From contig NZ_JAFBFC010000007.1 in the NCBI RefSeq assembly GCF_016909075.1, positions 1 to 64,000 on the forward strand: a stretch of 64,000 bases of DNA, given 5' to 3'. The notes below the pieces were generated by a model. It worked only from the letters and a program-made list of their open reading frames with translations. It did no database searches and was not told the origin of the DNA. Both the position numbers and the translations under genes were made by a program. Positions 8,193 through 16,949 of this stretch are shown here, piece by piece. Source of the stretch: Priestia iocasae. GTDB lineage: Bacteria; Bacillota; Bacilli; Bacillales; Bacillaceae_H. Positions within the stretch are counted from its first letter, which is position 1; the number at the start of each line of letters is the position of its first letter.

Positions 8193-8687
8193 ATGGACGT
8201 GTCAATACAAGCTCTTTTTAACCTTTTAACGAAGCTCGTCACCTTGCATCAAAGTCTGCATCAATTAGCAGAGCGGAAAACAGACGCCATTAAACGCGGT
8301 AGCATGGAAGAATTAAATGCGTTAATGACAGAAGAACAAGCCCACATAGCAGCCATCGCAAAGCTAGAAGAAGCAAGAGTAAATGCACTGAACGAGCTCG
8401 TAAAGGGTCACCTTCTAACAGGACAACATCCAACGCTACAAGATGTAATCAATAGGGCAGATGAAAAAGAGCAGCAGCAACTAACGAGCGTACAAACCGA
8501 ACTTGTTCGTTGTTTGTCTGCGCTAAAACAACAAAATGACCTGAATCAGCAGCTCATTTATCAATCTCTGCAGTTTGTACATCTAACAATGGATCTTGTA
8601 CGTCCTCAAGCAAAATCCTACAATTATGAGCGCCCAAATGGAGTGAAGCAATCTTTGCCTCATTCTTCTTTCAACTCAAAGATCTAA
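8193..8687 (+). CDS. flgN: FlgN, export chaperone for hook-junction proteins
   Basis: This 164-residue all-helical protein (YvyG in B. subtilis, similar length) has a long heptad-like stretch from residue 10 to 130. The N-terminal LVTLHQSLHQLAERKTDAIKRG segment is typical of the family. FlgN binds the C-termini of FlgK and FlgL in the cytosol and delivers them to the export gate. Its position directly before flgK and flgL fits. The first eight codons follow the flgM stop, so translation is probably coupled. Confidence 0.88.
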   Translation: MDVSIQALFNLLTKLVTLHQSLHQLAERKTDAIKRGSMEELNALMTEEQAHIAAIAKLEEARVNALNELVKGHLLTGQHPTLQDVINRADEKEQQQLTSVQTELVRCLSALKQQNDLNQQLIYQSLQFVHLTMDLVRPQAKSYNYERPNGVKQSLPHSSFNSKI

Positions 8688-8706
8688 TGAAAAAGGAGGT
8701 ATGAAC

Positions 8707-10323
8707 ATGGGTTCAACGTTTCATGGTTTAGAAGTGGCTAGACGAGGAATGACGGCTCAGCAATCAGCTCTTTATACAACAGGGCACAATATTGCTAATG
8801 CCAATACACCCGGCTACACACGTCAGCGTGTTAATTTCATTCAAACAGAGCCATATCCGGCGCCTTCAATGAATCGTCCGCAAATTCCAGGACAAATGGG
8901 TACGGGCGTAGAAGCAGGAAGTATTCAACGTGTCCGCGAAGGATTTTTAGATGTCCAATATCGCGGTGAAAGCAACAAACTAGGCTATTGGGAAGCGCGT
9001 AGTAGCGATATTTCACGCATGGAAGATATTTTTACGGAGATAGGCGGGAGTGGCCTATCAAAAGTAATGGATCAATTTTGGCAGTCTTTGCAAGATGTAA
9101 GTGTTAATCCAGAAAATGAAGGAGCACGTGCGGTTGTGAGACAGCGTGGAATTGCTGTAGCCGATACGTTTCATTATTTAAATGATTCCCTGCATCAAGT
9201 GCGAAATGAAATTGGTAGTCAAATTGGGGTTTCAGTGAATGAAGTTAACTCAATTTTAGAGCAGGTTGCCAAAGTGAATACACAAATTAATGAAATCGAG
9301 CCACATGGCTATTTACCAAATGATTTATATGATAAGCGTGATCAGCTTGTTGATCAGCTTTCAAAGCAAATGGCAGTCAAAGTGACACCGGTCAAGCCTG
9401 ATCTTACTCAAACTAACGCTTCACCACTCGCAGAAGGATCATATACGATCTCGTTCATGCATGAGGGTGTCGAGTATAAATTAGTAGAGGGATCATCCTT
9501 TGACAAATTGTCAGTAGAAGGAGGAACGGATATTGATGGAGACGGCGTAGCTGAAACACCAGGTGCGACGTTTACGAGCTTTAAGGTAACAGGATCATTA
9601 AATGGCGATCAAACCATCAATGCTGGATCAGGAAATGAAGCAAGTTTGCCACTCGGAAAGCTAAAAGCATTGGTTGAATCGTATGGATACGGAACAACCG
9701 ATCCTCAAAAAGGATTGTATCCACAAATGATTGATAACATGGATCGTCTTGCGTATTCGTTTGGAACATTGTTTAACACGGTTCATCAAGCAGGCTATGG
9801 CATCGGAACGGACAATACAGGTAAGTCATTCTTCGATGGATTGGGAACCGATCATAAAGGAGCAGCGAAGTCCATCAAGCTTCATGCAGATATTGAAAAC
9901 GACTTAAAAAACATTGCCATTTCAACCGAAAATGGCGAGTCTGGAAACGGATTGCATGCGATTAATCTCGCAAACTTAAACAATATTAACCTCGCAAATG
10001 GATCAATTCCATTAGAAGGCATGGCAGCTATTGCGCTACCTGCAGGAATTCTCCAAAATGGAACGTTAAAAACAAATTATTCTGGCTGGGTTGGAAAGCT
10101 TGGGGTCGATGGACAGCAAGCAGTGCGTATGCAGCAAAATACAGATGTGCTACTGCAGTCGGTTGAGACGAGAAGGCAATCAATTAGTGCCGTATCGTTA
10201 GACGAAGAGATGACAAATATGATCAAATTTCAGCACGCCTACAATGCAGCGGCACGTAATATGACAGTCATTGATGAAATGCTCGATAAAATTATTAACG
10301 GTCTAGGTGTCGGAGGAAGGTAG
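8707..10323 (+). CDS. flgK: FlgK, flagellar hook-associated protein 1
   Basis: FlgK forms the first hook-filament junction zone. The 538-residue product has the N-terminal rod/hook signature GLEVARRGMTAQQSALYTTG then NIANANTPGYTRQR, and the C-terminal D0 motif SVSLDEEMTNMIKFQHAYNAAARNM in the form AVSLDEEM (about residues 495-520). The middle is variable. ATG 8707 is chosen over 8701 because AAAGGAGGT ends at 8700, leaving 6 bases. It is slightly longer than the B. subtilis protein, with the extra length in the variable domain. Confidence 0.95.
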   Translation: MGSTFHGLEVARRGMTAQQSALYTTGHNIANANTPGYTRQRVNFIQTEPYPAPSMNRPQIPGQMGTGVEAGSIQRVREGFLDVQYRGESNKLGYWEARSSDISRMEDIFTEIGGSGLSKVMDQFWQSLQDVSVNPENEGARAVVRQRGIAVADTFHYLNDSLHQVRNEIGSQIGVSVNEVNSILEQVAKVNTQINEIEPHGYLPNDLYDKRDQLVDQLSKQMAVKVTPVKPDLTQTNASPLAEGSYTISFMHEGVEYKLVEGSSFDKLSVEGGTDIDGDGVAETPGATFTSFKVTGSLNGDQTINAGSGNEASLPLGKLKALVESYGYGTTDPQKGLYPQMIDNMDRLAYSFGTLFNTVHQAGYGIGTDNTGKSFFDGLGTDHKGAAKSIKLHADIENDLKNIAISTENGESGNGLHAINLANLNNINLANGSIPLEGMAAIALPAGILQNGTLKTNYSGWVGKLGVDGQQAVRMQQNTDVLLQSVETRRQSISAVSLDEEMTNMIKFQHAYNAAARNMTVIDEMLDKIINGLGVGGR

Positions 10324-10332
10324 GGATAGGTA

Positions 10333-11214
10333 ATGCGCGTAACACAAAGTATGCTAGCGAGCAATATGCTTAGTAACTTAAGTAAAAGCTATGCAAACAT
10401 GGGGAAATATCAAGATCAACTTGCGACGGGTAAAAAAATTACGCGTCCATCTGATGATCCTGTCGTCGCGATGAAAGGAATTACGTATCGCACGAACTTA
10501 ATGGAAGTGGAGCAATATAAGCGAAACTTCTCAGAAGCATATACATGGACAGAAAACACGGATGCGGCGTTAGACAAAGCCACCCAAGGCCTACAGCGAC
10601 TTCGTGAATTAACCGTTCAAGCAAGTAACGATACGTATGAAGGAAATCAGCGTAAAGCAATTGAAGAAGAAATTAAGCAGCTAAAAGAGCATCTCGTCAC
10701 GATTGCCAACACAAAAGTAGGTGACAAATACATCTTTAATGGGACAAACACGTCAAAAGAGCCTGTGACAACGAACGCAGGTGGCACGGTTGCGACTACA
10801 TCAACGAATGCAAACGAAGTGAAAATTGAGCTGTCTAAAGGGATCTATATCGGTGTGAATGTACCTGGAAACAAGCTATTTAACGCAGACTTCTTTAAGC
10901 GAATTGAAGATCTGCAGACGAAATTAATGAGTAATGCTGGTGACATTGATGCTTCTTTAAAAGATCTCGATGACAACATCAACGCCGTTCTAAGTGTTCG
11001 CTCTGAGATCGGCGCACGCCAAAACCGTATCGAAATGATGGAAACACGTATTGACGAACAAGAAGTGATCGCTAATCGCGTCCTATCTGAAAACGAAGAC
11101 GTTGATATTGAACGTGTTATTACCGACTTGAAAACACAGGAAAGCGTTCATCGTGCCGCGCTTGGTGTTGGTTCACGAATCATTCAGCCAACACTGATGG
11201 ACTTCTTAAGATAG
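10333..11214 (+). CDS. flgL: FlgL, flagellar hook-associated protein 3
   Basis: The 293-residue protein has the flagellin-like N-terminal coiled region (MRVTQSMLASNMLSNL, QDQLATGKKITRPSDDP) and the C-terminal IGARQNRIEMMETRID followed by a DVDIERVITDLKTQE helix. FlgL sits between FlgK and the flagellin filament. It is exported by the FlgN chaperone encoded just upstream. It starts nine bases after flgK with a GGGATAGG site. Confidence 0.95.
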   Translation: MRVTQSMLASNMLSNLSKSYANMGKYQDQLATGKKITRPSDDPVVAMKGITYRTNLMEVEQYKRNFSEAYTWTENTDAALDKATQGLQRLRELTVQASNDTYEGNQRKAIEEEIKQLKEHLVTIANTKVGDKYIFNGTNTSKEPVTTNAGGTVATTSTNANEVKIELSKGIYIGVNVPGNKLFNADFFKRIEDLQTKLMSNAGDIDASLKDLDDNINAVLSVRSEIGARQNRIEMMETRIDEQEVIANRVLSENEDVDIERVITDLKTQESVHRAALGVGSRIIQPTLMDFLR

Positions 11215-11351
11215 AATTAGAATGTTTGATTTATAGTAAAAACAAATTTGTAACAATCACTGTCACATTGTCCATGCGTTGAATGGAAATGAAGGGGCAG
11301 TGATTTTTGTTAGGTGTTTAATCCATTCTAAACAGAAGAGGAGGGTAAAAG

Positions 11352-11942
11352 ATGCGTGTGCCACAAATTCGATTAGAATCCACTTCAGCGAGGATTAGCA
11401 TGAATAGTACTCCTGCAACGATGGAGATTTCTCAGCCGAAAGCGGATTTGTCCATTGAACAGCCAAAAGCCGAAATGAACATTGAGCGTACCCCTTCGCA
11501 GCTGACAATTGATCAAACGAAAGCATGGGAAGACATGGATTTGAAGCATATTTCAAAACGAATTGAAGAAGCAGCGGACCAAGGCCATCAAGACTGGTTG
11601 GCTGGATTAGCACGAAGGTCACAAGAAGGAGAAGACCTCATGCGAATTGAAGATGGAGGTAATCCGATTCCTCAGCACGCCCAACAAAACAGTGAACCAC
11701 CAATCTATGATTTCAATATCGGCTGGATTCCGTCTCATGACAGTGTGAAAATCAATTACACACCAGGAAAAGTCGACATTCAATGGAAACGAAATGATCC
11801 AATTATTCAAGCCAAAACAAATAAGCCGACACTCAACGTAGAAAGAGGAAAAGTCGACATTGAGATGGAACAGAGAGCTTCGCTGAAGATTGATTTTGAC
11901 AACCTCTATTACCGAGGGATCAAGTACGAACAAAAAATATAA
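11352..11942 (+). CDS. yviE: YviE, DUF6470 family protein of the flagellar operon
   Basis: This 196-residue protein has repeated short beta-forming units with alternating hydrophobic residues (for example ATMEISQPKADLSIEQPKAE, VDIQWKRND and KVDIEMEQRA). It has no signal peptide or membrane segment. It is the positional and sequence counterpart of YviE between flgL and fliW. Function is unknown. The RBS is AGAGGAGGG, 8 bases before ATG. The preceding 137-base gap holds only an 8-bp inverted repeat (AATCACTG/CAGTGATT) around a long loop followed by TTTT, a weak terminator candidate. Confidence 0.8.
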   Translation: MRVPQIRLESTSARISMNSTPATMEISQPKADLSIEQPKAEMNIERTPSQLTIDQTKAWEDMDLKHISKRIEEAADQGHQDWLAGLARRSQEGEDLMRIEDGGNPIPQHAQQNSEPPIYDFNIGWIPSHDSVKINYTPGKVDIQWKRNDPIIQAKTNKPTLNVERGKVDIEMEQRASLKIDFDNLYYRGIKYEQKI

Positions 11943-11954
11943 GGTTGTGAATGC

Positions 11955-12389
11955 ATGAACATTGAAACGAAATATCATGGAGAGCTTGACATCAACAAGC
12001 AAGACATTCTCCGATTTGACGATGGAATTCCAGGGTTTTTAGAAGAAAAAGCGTTTGTCGTGTTACCGTTGGCAGAGGACAGCCTGTTTTACTTGCTTCA
12101 ATCCGTTCAAACACCAGAGCTAGCGTTTGTTGTTGCAAATCCCTTTCTCTTCTTTACGGACTATGATTTTGAAATAGACAAGGGTTATTTGGAGAAACTA
12201 GGGATTGAAAGTGAAAAAGATGTAGCGGTTTATTCAATCTTAATGATTAAAGATCCAATGGAACACTCAACAGCGAATCTACAAGCACCGGTCATTGTAA
12301 ATACGAAAAACAACAAAGGAAAGCAAATCATTTTAACGAACACAAATTATCAAACAAAGCACAAGCTATACAAACAACCTGTAAAGTAA
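11955..12389 (+). CDS. fliW: FliW, flagellin-binding assembly factor and CsrA antagonist
   Basis: The 144-residue product carries the FliW hallmarks: DILRFDDGIPGFLEEKAFVVLPL near the start, then FYLLQSVQTPELAFVVANP, and C-terminal TANLQAPVIVNTKN. FliW binds either flagellin or CsrA. When flagellin is exported, free FliW sequesters CsrA and relieves its block on hag translation. The next gene is csrA and the hag leader has CsrA sites, so the whole homeostatic loop is encoded here within about 1.6 kb. Confidence 0.95.
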   Translation: MNIETKYHGELDINKQDILRFDDGIPGFLEEKAFVVLPLAEDSLFYLLQSVQTPELAFVVANPFLFFTDYDFEIDKGYLEKLGIESEKDVAVYSILMIKDPMEHSTANLQAPVIVNTKNNKGKQIILTNTNYQTKHKLYKQPVK

Positions 12390-12401
12390 GGAGGGAGGGA
12401 C

Positions 12402-12632
12402 ATGCTCGTTCTCACACGAAAGAGTAAAGAGTCCATTCAAATTGGCGATGACATCGAAATCACCATTTTAAAAGTCGAAGGCGATCAGGTCAAAATCGGC
12501 ATCAATGCCCCAAAGCATATCGACATTCACCGAAAAGAAATCTATCAAGCCATTCAGCAGGAAAATAAACAAGCATCGGAAACAGCCATTGATTTACTAC
12601 AGCAGCTAAAAAAGTTAAAAAAAGAGAAATAA
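12402..12632 (+). CDS. csrA: CsrA, RNA-binding translational repressor
   Basis: A 76-residue protein beginning [20 protein letters not shown], with the second RNA-binding strand [19 protein letters not shown]. CsrA binds GGA motifs in the hag leader and blocks ribosome access. AAGGAGGGAGG lies immediately upstream. It is the last gene of the flgM operon. Confidence 0.96.
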   Translation: MLVLTRKSKESIQIGDDIEITILKVEGDQVKIGINAPKHIDIHRKEIYQAIQQENKQASETAIDLLQQLKKLKKEK

Positions 12633-12648
12633 ATTCACGTTAAACCTC

Positions 12649-12675
12649 TAAACAACTGTGTCTCCATGACGATAT
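12649..12675 (+). promoter_or_regulatory. Sigma-D promoter of hag
   Basis: TAAA at 12649-12652, a 15-base spacer and GACGATAT at 12668-12675 match TAAA-N15-GCCGATAT with one change. The leader to the hag ATG is about 90 bases. Confidence 0.85.
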
Positions 12676-12691
12676 AAACACTGTAAAGAAT

Positions 12692-12767
12692 AAGTCGAAA
12701 GGCGGCCGACTTCTCGACCTATTCCAAACCATCCACAAGGACGTGGAATATACATTCAAGGAGGAAC
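12692..12767 (+). promoter_or_regulatory. hag 5' leader with two CsrA-type binding sites
   Basis: A hairpin with stem TCCAC/GTGGA (12732-12736 and 12743-12747) displays AAGGAC in its loop, the form of the high-affinity CsrA site BS1. The Shine-Dalgarno AAGGAGGAAC (12758-12767) is the second GGA site. An upstream hairpin AAGTCG/CGACTT lies at 12692-12712. CsrA bridging the two GGA sites would block hag translation, as established in B. subtilis. Confidence 0.75.
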
Positions 12768-12773
12768 AATAAA

Positions 12774-13589
12774 ATGAGAATTAATCATAATATTGCAGCG
12801 CTTAATACTTACAACAAGCTAAATAGTGCTTCAGCTGGTCAATCAAAATCAATGGAGAAATTATCTTCAGGTCTTCGTATTAACCGTGCGGGGGATGATG
12901 CAGCTGGCCTTGCGATTTCTGAAAAAATGCGTGGGCAAATTCGTGGGTTAGACATGGCTTCGAAGAATTCACAAGATGGAATTTCTTTACTACAAACGGC
13001 AGAAGGAGCATTAAATGAAACGCATGCCATTCTACAACGTATGCGTGAGTTAGCTGTACAAGGTGCTAATGATACTAATGTAACAGCTGATCGTACAGCA
13101 ATTCAAGATGAATTAAACCAATTAATGTCTGAAGTTGATAGAATTGCTACTACTACAGAATTCAATACTCAAAATTTATTAGGTGGAAGCTTCTCAGGTA
13201 CTCTTCAAATTGGGGCAAATCATGGTCAGGTAATTAACATTGGAATCTCTGCTATGAATACTGCTGGATTAAGTATTTCAGGAGCTACTATCTCAGTTGG
13301 AACTAATGCCGCAGCAAGCTCGTCTATTGCTGCTTTAGATACTGCTATTGCAAGTGTATCTACTCAACGTTCTAAACTTGGTGCTTATCAAAACCGTCTA
13401 GAACATACAATAAATAACTTAGGCACGGCTAGTGAAAATCTAACAGCCGCTGAATCACGTGTTCGTGACGTTGATATGGCTAAAGAAATGATGGCTCAAA
13501 CTAAGAACTCTATTCTTTCTCAAGCTGCTCAAGCTATGCTTGCTCAAGCTAATCAACAACCACAAGGTGTATTACAACTTCTTCGTTAA
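12774..13589 (+). CDS. hag: Flagellin
   Basis: The 271-residue filament subunit has the conserved D0/D1 N-terminus (MRINHNIAALNTYNKLNSA, SSGLRINRAGDDAAGLAISEKM) and C-terminus (RSKLGAYQNRLEHTINNL, then ANQQPQGVLQLLR). The central variable part (about residues 150-200) is short and rich in Ser, Thr, Ala and Gly, providing potential O-glycosylation sites. It is shorter than the 304-residue B. subtilis Hag. Expression is set by its own sigma-D promoter and the CsrA leader, and a terminator follows. The glycosyltransferase island begins 84 bases downstream. Confidence 0.97.
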   Translation: MRINHNIAALNTYNKLNSASAGQSKSMEKLSSGLRINRAGDDAAGLAISEKMRGQIRGLDMASKNSQDGISLLQTAEGALNETHAILQRMRELAVQGANDTNVTADRTAIQDELNQLMSEVDRIATTTEFNTQNLLGGSFSGTLQIGANHGQVINIGISAMNTAGLSISGATISVGTNAAASSSIAALDTAIASVSTQRSKLGAYQNRLEHTINNLGTASENLTAAESRVRDVDMAKEMMAQTKNSILSQAAQAMLAQANQQPQGVLQLLR

Positions 13590-13604
13590 TAGTAGTAATT
13601 TTAA

Positions 13605-13642
13605 AAAAATATCGTGCTTTATTTTGAAGCACGATATTTTTA
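13605..13642 (+). terminator. Rho-independent terminator after hag
   Basis: AAATATCGTGCTT pairs with AAGCACGATATTT around TATTTTG and is followed by T-rich sequence. Readthrough could feed the glycosylation genes, for which no clear separate promoter is visible. Confidence 0.9.
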
Positions 13643-13673
13643 TTAGACTTATTACTTCTAGGAGGTCAACAAA

Positions 13674-15593
13674 ATGAAGCCTTTCATGTCATTATGCATG
13701 ATTGTTAAAGACGAAGAACAAGTGATTGACCGTAGTTTATCTTCCATTTGGCATTTAGTAGATGAAATAATCGTTGTGGATACAGGATCAAACGATCACA
13801 CTAAAGAAATAGCAGCAAAGTATACACCTCATATTTATGAATTTAAATGGATAGATGATTTTTCAGTCGCACGAAATTATGCAGCATCTAAAGCTTCGGG
13901 AGAATGGATTCTTGTAATAGATGCAGATGAATATGTAGATGAAGAAAATTTTAAAGAGTTTATTAAAGAGATAAAAAATGATAAAGGCATGTATGATGCT
14001 TACAGTGCAAAAATATTAAACTTTACCGGAAATTATGGAGAGAATTTAGTGCAGAATTTCCATGATCGAATTTATAAGAATAATAGTCAAATTAGTTATT
14101 ATCGTAAAATTCATGAACAATTTAAAAAACAGAGTGGTGAACCACTGAAAAGTAAAAATTCTAATTTGCTTATTTTTCACTCTGGGTATTTAAACGAAAC
14201 AGTCGATAAAAAAGAGAAAAAACAGCGAAATAAAGAATTATTAGATAAAGAAATGAGTAGCGGTGATAATAATGCATTTGATTATTTTAATTTTGGAAAC
14301 GAATATTTTTCCAGCGGTGAATATTCAAAAGCACTGGAATCTTATTTAAAGGCATATAAACTTAAACAAGACTTTCGCCTTTCATGGGTGTCGACTACAT
14401 TAATTCAAATAGTTATCTGTTTAATCCATTTAAGGAGATATAACGATGCGATAAAAGTCATAGCAGATGCTGAATCTATTTATACTACTTCCCCTGAAAT
14501 CCCATATTTAAAAGGGGAAATATTTTTTGTCAGAGGTCAATTGGAGGATGCAAAAAATATGTTCCTTCAAATAATAAATAATAATGAAAAATATCATCAT
14601 GTTATCATGAGACCTGACTTAAAGGATCAAAAGCCACATAATCGATTAGGGCAAATTTACCTTTATGAAGAAAATTATGAGAGGGCGATTTATCACTATA
14701 CTAGTGTATTGAATATAAATAAATATAATCAAGAAAGCATAAAAAAGGTAATATACATCTTAAATAAATTTCATTCAGTTGCAGAAATTTCCAACTTCTT
14801 TAATAGGGAAAATTTAGTGGATTCTAAAAATATCAAGTATTATGTTGAAGCAAGTTTTGATTTTGGAAACCCTGATTTAGCATTATCAATTCTTGAAAAC
14901 TTTTATGAAGAACATAAAAATTTGTATAGTGTTGGATTATTGAAAAAATTATGTATTAAAAAAGAAGAGAATCTTGAAGCGTTTCAAGATGGTTTGGATT
15001 ATTCGTTAATAAAGGAACTAGTTCAATTAAACTGGATCAATGTTATAGATGTTTTTTTATTAAGGGAATTTATGAAACAGAACAATATAGAGTGTGACCT
15101 TATGATACATTTTGAAAAAGAAAAAGCCCTTAAAACATTAATTGATATATTACATAATGAATATGTTGAAGAAACAATTGAAGAAAGCTTATTTATTTTT
15201 TCTTTACAAACGCTCATTAATTATAAACAATTTTCATTATGTGAAACTTTGTTAAGTAATATTCAACATCTGAATCAAAAAAGTGTTTCAAAAGTAGCGG
15301 CTTTGCTATTTTCAAATGGATTTAAAACAGAAGCTTTACAATTATATGAAAAAGCGGAATGGAATTACTTCTCTGAGCAAGATTTTTTAAATATAATCAA
15401 TAGTTTATTACAAACAGAAAATATTGCTGACGCTTTAAATATTACGAAGTATGCAATGTCAATTTATGAACAAGATTTTCGATTTTATAAAATAATATTA
15501 GAACACGCTCAGGAAGATGAATTGTATGAAACTACATTACTAAGAGCAAGAGAACTATTTTTAGATAGCTTTTATTTAGAAAGGTTCAATTAG
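13674..15593 (+). CDS. Family 2 glycosyltransferase with TPR-rich C-terminus
   Basis: The 639-residue protein begins with a GT-A fold: MSLCMIVKDEEQVIDRSL, IIVVDTGSNDHT and the metal/nucleotide motif VIDADEY near residue 83. FHDRIYK and KIHEQF follow in the acceptor half. From about residue 200 it consists of helical TPR-like repeats (YFNFGNEYFSSGEYSKALESY and similar). This architecture is found in TPR-GT2 enzymes placed beside flagellin genes and in SunS-type peptide glycosyltransferases. It lacks membrane segments, so it acts in the cytosol, consistent with modifying flagellin before export. Transfer of a sugar to flagellin Ser/Thr is inferred from position. The gene is markedly more AT-rich than hag. 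AGGAGG lies 8 bases upstream. Confidence 0.85.
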   Translation: MKPFMSLCMIVKDEEQVIDRSLSSIWHLVDEIIVVDTGSNDHTKEIAAKYTPHIYEFKWIDDFSVARNYAASKASGEWILVIDADEYVDEENFKEFIKEIKNDKGMYDAYSAKILNFTGNYGENLVQNFHDRIYKNNSQISYYRKIHEQFKKQSGEPLKSKNSNLLIFHSGYLNETVDKKEKKQRNKELLDKEMSSGDNNAFDYFNFGNEYFSSGEYSKALESYLKAYKLKQDFRLSWVSTTLIQIVICLIHLRRYNDAIKVIADAESIYTTSPEIPYLKGEIFFVRGQLEDAKNMFLQIINNNEKYHHVIMRPDLKDQKPHNRLGQIYLYEENYERAIYHYTSVLNINKYNQESIKKVIYILNKFHSVAEISNFFNRENLVDSKNIKYYVEASFDFGNPDLALSILENFYEEHKNLYSVGLLKKLCIKKEENLEAFQDGLDYSLIKELVQLNWINVIDVFLLREFMKQNNIECDLMIHFEKEKALKTLIDILHNEYVEETIEESLFIFSLQTLINYKQFSLCETLLSNIQHLNQKSVSKVAALLFSNGFKTEALQLYEKAEWNYFSEQDFLNIINSLLQTENIADALNITKYAMSIYEQDFRFYKIILEHAQEDELYETTLLRARELFLDSFYLERFN

Positions 15594-15667
15594 TAACATT
15601 ACGAGATTAAAAACAATTTCATTTTTTATAAAGTTAATTGTGAAGCATTCTACATTTAGAAAGAGGA

Positions 15668-16744
15668 ATGAGATTGAAAATATCATTAGCCATGATAGTC
15701 AGGAATGAAGAAAGATATATAGAAAGATGTATACAGAGTGTAAAAGATTTTGTAGATGAGATTGTGATAGTAGATACCGGATCAACCGATCATACAATCA
15801 ATATCATTAAAAAGTATGAAAACATTAAATTATATCACTTTGAATGGTGTCATGATTTCTCCTTAGCACGTAATTTTTCGATTGAAAACACTAAGGGAGA
15901 TTACATATTAGTGTTAGATGGCGATGAATACGTATCTAAGGGAACTAGAAACGATCTAGAATTATGTATGGCCCATAATAAAATTGGTAGGATATTAATT
16001 GATAGTCATTTTAAAAAAGACAATCAAGTTTATCATTCAAAATCTTATGTTTCTAGATTTTTTCCAAGGGAAGTTAGATTCGTTGGGGCAATTCACGAGC
16101 AGCTTGAAAGCAATATTCCTAGAGAAAAGCTAAATTTAATTTTTAAACATGATGGTTATTTCGAAACTAAAAAAAGTCAAAGAAATATTCCATTGCTTAT
16201 AAAAGAAATTAATAAAAATCCAAAAGATGTATATTACCTTTTTCAATTAGGCAAAGAATTACGTATAAATAAGCAGTTTAAAGAGGCATTTTACTTTTTA
16301 GAGAAAGCATATAAATTGGCGACTATTAACACTCCATATTATTGGGAATTAGTTGTAGAGTTAATTAATAGCGGGAAAGAATGTGACAGGGAAGAAGTGT
16401 TACATATAATAAACCAAAACAAGGAGCATTTAAAAAACGTTTCAGATTTTCAATTTGCCAAAGGGTTATTTTATTTGAATTATTGCTTGGCATTTCCTAA
16501 TAAAGCACAAAACTATATTCAAAGAATAGAGGATAGTTTTCTATCCTGTTTAAGTCTAGGTGAAACAGAGTACTTGGAATATTTACAAGGTACTAGTAGT
16601 TACTTAGCTGCTTACAACCTCGCTGTCTTTTATGAGGTGACTGGTAATATTAATAAAGCTATTGATTATTATCAACAATCCTCTCAATACGGATATTCGT
16701 TAGCTGAGAGTCGTCTAGCAACATTAATGAATAATGAGTCTTAG
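15668..16744 (+). CDS. Family 2 glycosyltransferase, short TPR type
   Basis: The 358-residue protein is related to the preceding gene at its N-terminus (ISLAMIVRNEERYIERCIQS, IVIVDTGSTDHT, LVLDGDEYVS near residue 80-90, and AIHEQLES). It has a much shorter helical tail with TPR-like units (LFQLGKELRINKQFKEAFYFLEKAY; YNLAVFYEVTGNINKAIDYY). It is probably a second cytosolic transferase extending or initiating the flagellin glycan; the sugar donor cannot be read from sequence. The two genes look like an old duplication followed by divergence. AAAGAGG lies upstream of ATG 15668. AT-rich codon use matches the rest of the island. Confidence 0.82.
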   Translation: MRLKISLAMIVRNEERYIERCIQSVKDFVDEIVIVDTGSTDHTINIIKKYENIKLYHFEWCHDFSLARNFSIENTKGDYILVLDGDEYVSKGTRNDLELCMAHNKIGRILIDSHFKKDNQVYHSKSYVSRFFPREVRFVGAIHEQLESNIPREKLNLIFKHDGYFETKKSQRNIPLLIKEINKNPKDVYYLFQLGKELRINKQFKEAFYFLEKAYKLATINTPYYWELVVELINSGKECDREEVLHIINQNKEHLKNVSDFQFAKGLFYLNYCLAFPNKAQNYIQRIEDSFLSCLSLGETEYLEYLQGTSSYLAAYNLAVFYEVTGNINKAIDYYQQSSQYGYSLAESRLATLMNNES

Positions 16745-16780
16745 GAGAATTAAAATCTTTAATTAAATGGCTGTGTTAAA

Positions 16781-16905
16781 GGTTATTATTGATTAGAGCG
16801 GAAGGCGTGAGAATCCTTTGGAAATACAGGGCCAATAAGGCTCCTAAACCGAAAATCAACAGATATATTTAACATATCTAATTAAATATAGAACCTGAAA
16901 CGGTT
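16781..16905 (+). other. Structured intergenic element between glycosyltransferase genes
   Basis: The 205-base gap contains nested pairings. TTAGAGC (16793-16799) pairs with GCTCCTAA (16840-16847) with one bulge. Inside lie AAGG/CCTT (16802-16818) and GCC/GGC. Then AGATAT/ATATCT (16861-16879) and AACC/GGTT (16892-16905) follow. The GC-rich core stands out from its AT-rich surroundings. It may be an RNA element or a decayed intron or mobile piece. It was not recognised as any known riboswitch; a GTGAGAATCC stretch recalls several RNA families without the rest of their consensus. Confidence 0.3.
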
Positions 16906-16949
16906 AGTTAATTATTTGAATACATATTACATTGTGGGGGATTTAAACA

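Noticed and set aside
16800-16850. Cobalamin- or c-di-GMP-type riboswitch suggested by a GTGAGAATCC stretch
   Set aside because: The other conserved boxes of those riboswitches are missing; only generic stems are seen, so it is listed as an unassigned structured element.
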